From Flavobacterium jejuense (GTDB lineage Bacteria > Bacteroidota > Bacteroidia > Flavobacteriales > Flavobacteriaceae), in assembly GCF_006491595.2 (NCBI RefSeq), contig NZ_VEVQ02000012.1, positions 79,086 through 143,085 of the forward strand: a DNA stretch of 64,000 bases. The letters run 5' to 3'. This document shows positions 44,105 to 51,723 of this stretch, one piece after another. Each line of letters starts with the position of its first letter. The first letter of the stretch is position 1. The position numbers and the translations under genes were made by a program. The notes beneath the pieces are model-generated. The model was not told the DNA's origin. It saw only the letters and a list, made by a program, of their open reading frames with translations, and made no database searches.

Positions 44105-45346
44105 CTAAGCTTCTTTAGTATTCAACTTAAAACTAGAACTAAATTTATCTTTCAAAATACGCATATCCTCACTAACTTTTCTATCCAAAACTTTTGCGTA
44201 ATGTTGCGTAGTTCTCAAATTTTTATGTCCAAGCATTTTACTTACGCTTTCGATTGGAACTCCATTAGTAAGTGTTACAGTTGTCGCAAATGTATGTCGA
44301 GCAATATGGAAGGTTAATTCTTTTTCAATCTCGCAAACAGCTGCTATTTCTTTTAAATAGGCATTCATTTTTTGATTGGACAGAATAGGAAGTAATTTTT
44401 CCTGATTATTACTTTGTGGATGATTCTCGTATTTATCGATTATCATTTGTGTAACTGGCAGGATTGGAATTTTAGAAGCACTTTCTGTTTTCTGTCTATG
44501 TGTAAATATCCATTTCTCACCATCAATACCGAAGCTTATATGGGACTTTGTTAAGTTTTTGACATCAATGTAAGCCAAACCAGTAAAGCAACTAAAAAGA
44601 AATATATCACGAACTAAAGAGAGTCTTTCTGTTTTGAAATCCTTTTCGATAATACTTTGAATTTCAACTTCAGATAAATAAACACGTTCTACTTCTTTTA
44701 CTTTGGATTTGTAGTTCGCAAAAGGATTTTTGTCAAGCCAGTCATTGGCCAAACATATCTTGATAATTTTATTGAAGTTCTTGATGTATTTTACAGCTGT
44801 GTTATTTGCACAATTTCTAACACTTCTCAACCAGAATTCGTAATCGGTTATAAAAGCGTGATCAATCTTCATAATATCAATATCGGAAACATTGTATTTC
44901 CACTGCATAAACTCAATGGTATGTTTCAAAGATGTTGTGTAACGTTCTAATGTTCCTGGTGCATATTCTTTACCTACCAATTCTTTTATTTTGTTGTTGT
45001 GGTCTTGGAAAATAGGAACTAACATTCGAGCTCTTTCATCAACTCCAAGTAACAAACTTTTAAAACTCTCGGCAGTAATTGGAATTTTTTTATGGACTAA
45101 TTCCATTTGGGTATCAATTATTTGAATTTTCAACATATCCAGATGGCTATTTATTGAACGAGCCTCTTCTGAATTACCTTTAATTTTGTTAGATTTAGTG
45201 CACCATTTAGATATTTCTATAAATCTATTGGTACTTAACTCAATCCTTTTTCCATTGACTGTAATTCTTGTGTAGATTGGAACTAAACCGTTAACATTGG
45301 CTTTTGCTTTTTTAGCATAAAAAAGAATAGAAACTTTTGCTTTCAT
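44105..45346 (-). CDS. Tyrosine recombinase (integrase) of the island
   Basis: 413 residues from the ATG at 45346 (MKAKVSILFYAKKAKANVNG); the upstream in-frame ATG at 45391 is less likely. N-terminal arm and SAM-like domains (to about 200) precede the catalytic domain with HIARH (HxxR), GHKNLRTTQHY (His and nucleophilic Tyr). The position of the first catalytic Arg reads FTGLAYID, so that Arg is replaced by Ala, as in several Bacteroidota recombinases. It lies 272 bp from the tRNA-side att repeat and reads away from it. Confidence 0.92.
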   Translation of the reverse strand: MKAKVSILFYAKKAKANVNGLVPIYTRITVNGKRIELSTNRFIEISKWCTKSNKIKGNSEEARSINSHLDMLKIQIIDTQMELVHKKIPITAESFKSLLLGVDERARMLVPIFQDHNNKIKELVGKEYAPGTLERYTTSLKHTIEFMQWKYNVSDIDIMKIDHAFITDYEFWLRSVRNCANNTAVKYIKNFNKIIKICLANDWLDKNPFANYKSKVKEVERVYLSEVEIQSIIEKDFKTERLSLVRDIFLFSCFTGLAYIDVKNLTKSHISFGIDGEKWIFTHRQKTESASKIPILPVTQMIIDKYENHPQSNNQEKLLPILSNQKMNAYLKEIAAVCEIEKELTFHIARHTFATTVTLTNGVPIESVSKMLGHKNLRTTQHYAKVLDRKVSEDMRILKDKFSSSFKLNTKEA

Positions 45347-45470
45347 AATGGTGACCTTTTTATTAGTATTAAATTTAATTTTAATATTCAAGGTTCACAA
45401 GATGTACAAGTTTTAAACAGGTTATTGAACTGGCTGTAACATCCCATGAACATTAGGTTAAGTTAAAAAT

Positions 45471-45513
45471 CGGTTACCCAAAATTTGAGTTTTTTAGGGT
45501 AACCGAATTTATC
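45471..45513. repeat. Right-end inverted/subterminal repeats
   Basis: cggttaccc (45471-45479) is inverted at 45497-45505 (gggtaaccg). The second copy extends as agggtaaccgaatttatccc, matching the left end at 4787-4804. Candidate binding sites for the integrase or Xis. Confidence 0.5.
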
Positions 45514-45561
45514 CCTTTAGGTTCACGAATTAATGAATGTTTTGAAGGTTATAAAAATAAA

Positions 45562-45595
45562 AAAACCCTTAAAATCATACGATTTTAAGGGTTTT
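45562..45595 (-). terminator. Strong terminator downstream of tRNA-Ser
   Basis: A 15-bp stem, aaaacccttaaaatc (45562-45576) with gattttaagggtttt (45581-45595), and a 4-nt loop. It lies inside the island, 24 bp past the tRNA 3' end, so the island supplies the tRNA with a terminator. Confidence 0.85.
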
Positions 45596-45617
45596 AATTC
45601 AATTTGCTTTTCAGCTA

Positions 45618-45634
45618 GCGGAGAAAGAGGGATT
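45618..45634. repeat. attR-like direct repeat in tRNA-Ser 3' end
   Basis: gcggagaaagagggatt, identical to 4716-4732; it covers the 3' acceptor strand and part of the T arm of tRNA-Ser. Confidence 0.85.
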
Positions 45635-45703
45635 CGAACCCCCGGACCTGTTACAGTCAACAGTTTTCAAGACTGCCGCATTCGACCACTCTGCCATTTC
45701 TCC
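45619..45703 (-). tRNA. tRNA-Ser (anticodon UGA)
   Basis: 85-nt cloverleaf on the minus strand: acceptor GGAGAAA/TTTCTCC, discriminator G, anticodon loop CTTGAAA with TGA, a long variable arm as in class II tRNAs, and T loop GGTTCGAATCC. No encoded CCA. It is intact despite the island inserted at its 3' end. Confidence 0.95.
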
Positions 45704-45958
45704 AATAAAGCACTATCATTTCCTGATTGCGAGTGCAAATATAGAAACCTTTTTTGAGTTTCAAAAACAAAATAAGAAAAAAAATCTATTAAAAATAAAA
45801 ATAAAACACAAGTATCTAAAATACAAACACTTAAAATTTATGCTATTTTTCAATCATAGTATAGAATTCCTCAAAAGAAGCAAAAAACAGAAAGCAACTA
45901 TAATACTTATCTTTATAAAAAAGTATATAAATCTAATAGCTAACAGAACTAACTCATC

Positions 45959-46823
45959 ATGAAAATAAAAACACTTATCAATTTGTTTGTTATATTTGTT
46001 TTATCATGTCAATCCAATAACAAAAAAATTAAAATTTATTTTGAGCTACCTAAAAAATTAAAAGAAACTTCAGGAATTGCTTTTTCAAAAGAATTGAACT
46101 CATTATTTATCATTGAAGATAGCGGCAACAAAAATAAAATTTACACAATTAATAATCAAGGAAATTACAATTAAAAATACAGAAAATATAGATTGGGAAG
46201 ATTTAACTACAGACAAGCAAGGAAACCTATATATTGGAGATTTTGGCAACAATGAGAACGTTAGAAAAAATTTAGCAATATATAAAATCAATTCAGCAAA
46301 CCTTCATCAAGATACAATTCGGGAAATAAAAAAAATCACTTTTAACTATCCTGAGCAAAAAGAATTTCCACCCAAAAAAGATGCCCTTTTATATGATTGT
46401 GAAGCTTTTTTTGAATGGAACAACAGCTTTTATTTATTTACTAAAAACAGAAGTAAACATTTCGACGGGATCTCTCTCATTTATAAAATACCTAATATTC
46501 CTGGCCATCATACCGCAGCATTAATAGGCCATTTCAAAACTTGCTCAGACAATAAAGATTGCGCCATAACAAGCGCAACAATGAGTATTGATCAAAGTAA
46601 GATTATTTTACTATCTAACAACAGAATATGGCTTCTTGAAAATTTCGAAGATAAAGATTTCAAAAAAAGCAAAATTACAGAATATGACTTGGGACTTTCT
46701 TCACAAAAAGAAGCAATCTGTTTTAAAGAATCTGATACAATTTTAATTGCTGATGAAAGAAAAAAAAAGAAAGGAGGAAATGTTTACTCAATCTCTTTAA
46801 AACACCTAAAAGGCAAATCCTAA
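45959..46823 (+). pseudogene. Frameshifted lipoprotein gene
   Basis: The first frame (ATG at 45959) has a lipoprotein signal (VIFVLSC) and continues KLKETSGIAFSKELNSLFII, stopping at 46174. A second frame overlapping it continues directly with TENIDWEDLTTDKQGNLYIG and runs to 46823. The two halves make one protein of about 285 residues with beta-propeller-like repeats; the break is at about 46155-46175. It is either a recent frameshift or a sequencing error. The 3' end overlaps the convergent metallophosphoesterase gene by 18 bp. Confidence 0.75.
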
Positions 46824-49800
46824 TCCAAATGCAACCCTAAAACCATCATTAGAATTAAAAACGCCTAAATTAAGACTAAGCAATTCTGCTCCGTTAATAA
46901 AAACCCCACCACCATATGAATTATTCCATTTATTAGAGTCCTCATACTTGTACCAAACTCTCCCATAATCAAATGCCCCATAAATACCCAACTTAATAGG
47001 TACAAATTGAGTTTTAACACGATTAAAGCTATAGCGAATATCTGTGTTTTGATAAAATGATTGATTCCCTATAAAACGTTGGTTTCTAAAACCTCTTAAA
47101 CCATCATTCCCTCCTATTGAAGCTGCCTGATAAAATTCAAAATCATTAACCAAGTTTATTTGACTTTTTACTTTTGTAGCCAACACCAACTTACCTGAAG
47201 AACTCAATTTATGATTAAAGCTTATTTCTGGCATTATATAACCAAAACTCTTGTTTTTCACATCCAAACTCTTTTTATATCCAATTTCCAAACCTATTCG
47301 CATACCTAATGTTGGATAGGCCTTGTTGTCATAATTTTCAAAAAAATATTTTACATTAGTATTAAAAAATTGATTTTCATCAAAGATATAATTAGGCAAT
47401 TGAGTATTATTCTTTACAAATCTACCTTCTGTCTCTTGGACTTCAATAGATGCATACTGTAGCCCAAAACTGAATTGACTTCCTCCATACAATTTCCAGA
47501 CTAAAGAAGGTCCAATGTTAAATTCTCTAACTTTAACTCTATTATAATTTAATCCAAAATCATCATCATTGTTTTTTGTTTCATTTCCGTATCCAAAAAA
47601 GTTTAAGCTAAAATTTGGACTTTGAAACTTTGTCTGCAATACTAAATTTAAATTTCCAATAGCATTAGCAAACTCTCCTTTATAGTCTAATTCATAACCA
47701 TTTGTTGCAAAATAGTAAGCTCCTTTGAATTGGTGTTGTCTAGTAAATGGATTTCGTTCAAATCCATAGACCGTATATGTGTTATTCATCCCTATTTTAA
47801 AACCATCATCAGGATTTGCTCCAATTGTAGGAATTAATTGGTTTGTATTTGTTTTCAACTTTTTGTAATCATACACATTAATAGCGTATTTATCTTGTAA
47901 TTTCAAAGTAGCCTTACCTGCATCTGTAACATCATTATTCTTTGTTTTATAATCATATATTACAATATTCCTTCCTTTTTCTACTTGATAAACATCATTA
48001 TTTTGTCCTCCAATTAAGCGGATTTTTATTTTTCTACTTTTCCCAACAACCTCAAAAGTATCATCATCATCTAAGCCATAAATCCATATCTCTTTTGTTA
48101 ACTTTGGATTGTAAATTCTATGATGAAATAAGTCTTTTATAGTTTTGTCTTTTTTTCTAAAAACTGAAACCTCAACCTCACCATTCTCTTTTCCTTCAAT
48201 TTTAATATAATCATCTTTATTTGTAGCGGTTATTACAGCATATTTATTCACTAAATTAAAATATCGATCTGAAATTTCCTGAAGATTATCCCTTCTATTC
48301 AAAAGCATTTTCTTTATATCATCTACTGTATAATCATTTACCTCTCTTGGCATAGAATTAAATGCCTCATCTACAACTCCCTTTGTGATGTTTTTTTTAA
48401 TTAACTCAACTTGTTCATCCCAAACTTCTTTGGTTGCATCTGTTATAAAAGCCATATCTAATGGGAGAGGCTCTATATTAAACCCCTTTACGTTCTTTAA
48501 ATCAGAATTATATTTCTTTAGGAGCTTAGCAACTGGAATTAATCTTACTGCAGTTCCAAGTACAAGACCATCAGACATTCTTGAAAAAGGCTGGTCTCTA
48601 TCTCTTGGAAGAGGTCGATATACTTTTTTTTCATTCTCTTTAAATTGCAACCATCTCCATTGGTCTTGATGCCTGTCCCAATCTCCCACCAACATATCAA
48701 ACAAACGGGCTTTTATAAATGCTTTTTCATCAACCATTTTAGATTCATCATCATGAATTTCTTTCAAAACATCCATCGTACTAATTATTTCACCAGTAAA
48801 ATCCCCATCTGCTAAATCAGTATGTCCATCAGAAGCATGTTCTTCAAACTGATACAATTCATCTCCAAACTCCTGATTAAAATCACCCAATACATCTTGC
48901 TTAGGAATATAATATAATTTAGGGTTCAAATGCGCTAAACCTATTGCATCTGATAAAATAGCCATGGTAAAAGAAGCATAAGGATGAGAACCTGTAAAGA
49001 CATCTTTTACTAAAGACTCTGCTTTTGTGTTTTTAAATTCCCTTTCAACATATTGATCTTTAAACATGGCTGCTTGTATATATTGTGAGGCATTTTTTTT
49101 CATAGCTCTCATTACATACTGCTTCCCTTCCTTATCTTTAAGACGAAGTGCTTTAGATTGCGTTCCTCCTCCTTTACGTACTGGAATTAAGCCTCCTTTT
49201 AAAGTATCTAAATAAGCTATTTTAGCTTTCACTGGAGTACTATAATATTTTCTAAATCTTTCTCCCCATAGAAAAGTGTAAAATTTCCCTTTTTTAGTTT
49301 CTTCTTCACTATATATAGAAGATTGAATAGAATCTTTTACAACAATAGGATATTTAACTTCATTTTTAAAAGAATTTGATTTTAAAACTATAGTTTCAAA
49401 TTCTACTTTATCATTTTTTGCAGAGATAAAGCGAATTTTAGATGCACCATTTCTGTATACATCTAAAATAGCATAACCATTAACCCCATAAGAAAATTTA
49501 CCTCCTTTTACATTTCGAGTTGCTGTCGCTTTTGAACCAGAACCACTTATAATTTGAGGAATATTATCTTCAACCAAATATTGTAAACTATGCTCATGAC
49601 CCGAAATAAGGATAACTCTATCGTTCTGTAACGATGCAGCCACAATATTCTTTTTTAAATCATTGTAATATTTATTAGATAAATCTGCATTTACTATCCC
49701 TGTAGTCCTTCTTATACTGTTTTTTAATGTTCCTAAAACTGGAACAGGATTCATGTGTTCTCGAAAAGAATACTGTCCACCATGAGGTCCATTACTAAAC

Positions 49801-50516
49801 ATAGGATGATGAATAGCTATTAATGTAGTCTTTCCTCTTGCTTTTTTAATTTCATTTCTAAATTCTTCTAAAAACTGATTTCTAGTCTTTATTTCACAGT
49901 CATCATTTATAGTTGGATGATTATCCCAGTTAGTAATATACCATTCAGAATCAACAATAATTAAAACAATCTCATCATTAATAGCAACAGTTTTAATTGG
50001 ACAACCATTTTTAGGGAGAAATGAATTCTTTCCCAATTTTTTTTCTACATATTCTTGCTCTCTTTTTAAACCTTTTACTCCATTAGAATACCAATCATGA
50101 TTTCCTGGAATGAAAATTGTTTTTCCTTGAAAATGCTTAACCGCATCAATCTGTACGTCTAGTTGATGCATTGCTAACTCTCTTCCAACATTATTCTTTT
50201 CTGGCATTCCTTTAGGATAAATATTATCTCCTAAATACAATACCGTAGCTTCTCTAGATGATTCATTAAGCTTTTCTTCAAAACTACTTAATGCTATAGT
50301 AGTACTATCTTTTTTAGCATTACCTGCATCCCCTAATAGATAAAAAGTATGAGCAATTTCAAATTGAGAAGTATTTTCTAATAATTTTGCATCTTCCGTT
50401 TCGCGACTTATTTGAGCTTTTTTGGTCGCACAAGAAACTACAACACCAAACACAATAGTAAGTACAAAAAGTCTCTTTACTATTAAAAGTTTATTATTTA
50501 GTAAAAACAAATTCAT
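46806..50516 (-). CDS. Metallophosphoesterase fused to outer-membrane beta-barrel
   Basis: 1236 residues. N-terminal lipoprotein-type signal (FGVVVSC). A calcineurin-like phosphoesterase covers about 50-370 with the metal motifs GDAGN, GDNIYPKG, GNHDWYSNG, HHPMFSNGPHGG and SGHEHS. A middle region (450-850) of unknown fold contains WDRHQDQWRW; the C-terminal about 330 residues look like a BamA/surface-antigen barrel ending GFRVAFGLGFAF. Probably an outer-membrane enzyme; substrate unknown. Confidence 0.88.
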   Translation of the reverse strand: MNLFLLNNKLLIVKRLFVLTIVFGVVVSCATKKAQISRETEDAKLLENTSQFEIAHTFYLLGDAGNAKKDSTTIALSSFEEKLNESSREATVLYLGDNIYPKGMPEKNNVGRELAMHQLDVQIDAVKHFQGKTIFIPGNHDWYSNGVKGLKREQEYVEKKLGKNSFLPKNGCPIKTVAINDEIVLIIVDSEWYITNWDNHPTINDDCEIKTRNQFLEEFRNEIKKARGKTTLIAIHHPMFSNGPHGGQYSFREHMNPVPVLGTLKNSIRRTTGIVNADLSNKYYNDLKKNIVAASLQNDRVILISGHEHSLQYLVEDNIPQIISGSGSKATATRNVKGGKFSYGVNGYAILDVYRNGASKIRFISAKNDKVEFETIVLKSNSFKNEVKYPIVVKDSIQSSIYSEEETKKGKFYTFLWGERFRKYYSTPVKAKIAYLDTLKGGLIPVRKGGGTQSKALRLKDKEGKQYVMRAMKKNASQYIQAAMFKDQYVEREFKNTKAESLVKDVFTGSHPYASFTMAILSDAIGLAHLNPKLYYIPKQDVLGDFNQEFGDELYQFEEHASDGHTDLADGDFTGEIISTMDVLKEIHDDESKMVDEKAFIKARLFDMLVGDWDRHQDQWRWLQFKENEKKVYRPLPRDRDQPFSRMSDGLVLGTAVRLIPVAKLLKKYNSDLKNVKGFNIEPLPLDMAFITDATKEVWDEQVELIKKNITKGVVDEAFNSMPREVNDYTVDDIKKMLLNRRDNLQEISDRYFNLVNKYAVITATNKDDYIKIEGKENGEVEVSVFRKKDKTIKDLFHHRIYNPKLTKEIWIYGLDDDDTFEVVGKSRKIKIRLIGGQNNDVYQVEKGRNIVIYDYKTKNNDVTDAGKATLKLQDKYAINVYDYKKLKTNTNQLIPTIGANPDDGFKIGMNNTYTVYGFERNPFTRQHQFKGAYYFATNGYELDYKGEFANAIGNLNLVLQTKFQSPNFSLNFFGYGNETKNNDDDFGLNYNRVKVREFNIGPSLVWKLYGGSQFSFGLQYASIEVQETEGRFVKNNTQLPNYIFDENQFFNTNVKYFFENYDNKAYPTLGMRIGLEIGYKKSLDVKNKSFGYIMPEISFNHKLSSSGKLVLATKVKSQINLVNDFEFYQAASIGGNDGLRGFRNQRFIGNQSFYQNTDIRYSFNRVKTQFVPIKLGIYGAFDYGRVWYKYEDSNKWNNSYGGGVFINGAELLSLNLGVFNSNDGFRVAFGLGFAF

Positions 50517-50541
50517 AAATTAGTAAAATAAATAGAGATAT

Positions 50542-51723
50542 ATGGATATAGTTGAATTAGCATCAATTTATGTAAGAGAATTATTTGACAACAAGTTACC
50601 TCAAAATTTTGTTTATCATAATTACCACCACACAGTAACTGTTGTTAAAGCTGTTCAAGAAATAATTGATGCTATCGAAATTTCATACGAAGATAAAGAA
50701 AAATTACTTATTTCAGCTTGGTTTCACGATACAGGATATACAGAATGCATTTCAAATCATGAAGAAAAAAGCGCAAAAATTGCTAGTGATTTTTTAAAAG
50801 ACAATAACAAGAATCAAAACTACATTGATGATATAAAGAATTTAATTATGGTTACTGTTTTTAATTATATACCTAAAACAGAATTAGAAAAAATAATTAA
50901 AGATGCTGATTATGTTCATTTTTCAAAAAAGGAATACATAAAAACTTCCGAATTATTAAGAATGGAATGGGAACAAACTTGTAACAAATGTTTTTTTGAT
51001 AAAGAATGGATGCTAGAAAATTATACTTTATTGAAAAAAAAGCATCATTATTATACTAATTATGCTAAAAATAATTGGCAAAAAAACAAAGAGGAAAATA
51101 TTAAACTAATAGAAAAAAAAATAAAAAATTCTCAAGAAATGGAAACGCAGCAAGCAAAAGAGAGTAAAAAGAAAAACAAAACTAATAAATATGATAGAAG
51201 TGTTGACACCATGTTTAGAGTTACTCTTAGCAACCATACTAGATTAAGTGAAATTGCAGACAGCAAAGCTAATATTTTACTTTCAGTAAATGCCATAATC
51301 ATATCCATTGCTCTTTCTACAATAGTACCTAAACTAGATAGCCCAAATAATGCCCATTTAATATTTCCTACTTTTATAATGGTTGTTTTCAGTGTAACTT
51401 CAATTATTTTTGCCATACTATCAACTAGACCAAAGGTTACATCTGGAACTTTTACAAAAAAAGATATTGAAGACAGAAAAGTGAATTTACTCTTTTTTGG
51501 AAATTTTTACAAAATGCCTTATGAAGATTATCAGTCTGCGATAAATGATATGATGACAGACAATAACTACCTTTATAATTCAATGATAAAAGATTTATAC
51601 TACTTAGGAATAGTTTTAGAAAAGAAATACCGTCTTTTAAGAATAACCTACAACATATTCATGGTAGGAATTGTTTTTTCGGTAATAGCTTTCGTAATAG
51701 CTTTTAAAGTAGCTACTGTTTAA
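50542..51723 (+). CDS. HD-domain phosphohydrolase fused to a Pycsar-effector-like membrane domain
   Basis: 393 residues. The N-terminal HD domain has H30 (YHNYHH) and H62-D63 (AWFHDTGY), the pattern of metal-dependent phosphohydrolases. The C-terminal part from about 220 (TMFRVTLSNHTRLSEIADSK) with two adjacent membrane helices (about 240-295) and a final one (about 370-390) matches the PycTM-type domain annotated as Pycsar system effector. Such HD-PycTM fusions occur in Bacteroidota chromosomes without a cyclase next to them. Converges with the GAF gene (4-bp overlap). Confidence 0.85.
   Translation: MDIVELASIYVRELFDNKLPQNFVYHNYHHTVTVVKAVQEIIDAIEISYEDKEKLLISAWFHDTGYTECISNHEEKSAKIASDFLKDNNKNQNYIDDIKNLIMVTVFNYIPKTELEKIIKDADYVHFSKKEYIKTSELLRMEWEQTCNKCFFDKEWMLENYTLLKKKHHYYTNYAKNNWQKNKEENIKLIEKKIKNSQEMETQQAKESKKKNKTNKYDRSVDTMFRVTLSNHTRLSEIADSKANILLSVNAIIISIALSTIVPKLDSPNNAHLIFPTFIMVVFSVTSIIFAILSTRPKVTSGTFTKKDIEDRKVNLLFFGNFYKMPYEDYQSAINDMMTDNNYLYNSMIKDLYYLGIVLEKKYRLLRITYNIFMVGIVFSVIAFVIAFKVATV

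Larger units (their letters stand above)
45392..45617. other. Right-end intergenic region of the island
   Basis: No gene. It holds the integrase promoter region (homologous to 4451-4540), the inverted ggtaacc words at 45471-45513 and the terminator at 45562-45595. A short frame crossing the tRNA here is spurious. Confidence 0.6.
4716..45634. mobile_element. Genomic island of about 41 kb in tRNA-Ser carrying metal resistance and defence-like genes
   Basis: Bounded by a 17-bp direct repeat (4716-4732 and 45618-45634), the second copy being the 3' end of tRNA-Ser. A tyrosine recombinase adjoins the tRNA end, and Xis-like, Rep-like, DnaC-like and RteC genes lie inside. Cargo is mercury, copper and zinc/cadmium-type resistance, a TAC module and a candidate defence operon. 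No relaxase, coupling protein or conjugation gene was recognised, so it is at most mobilisable. All island genes from 7.2 kb rightwards are on the minus strand. Confidence 0.85.

Noticed and set aside
45533..45757. 74-aa ORF on the plus strand over the tRNA-Ser
   Set aside because: It reads antisense through the tRNA and terminator; typical spurious call ('GERGIRTPG').
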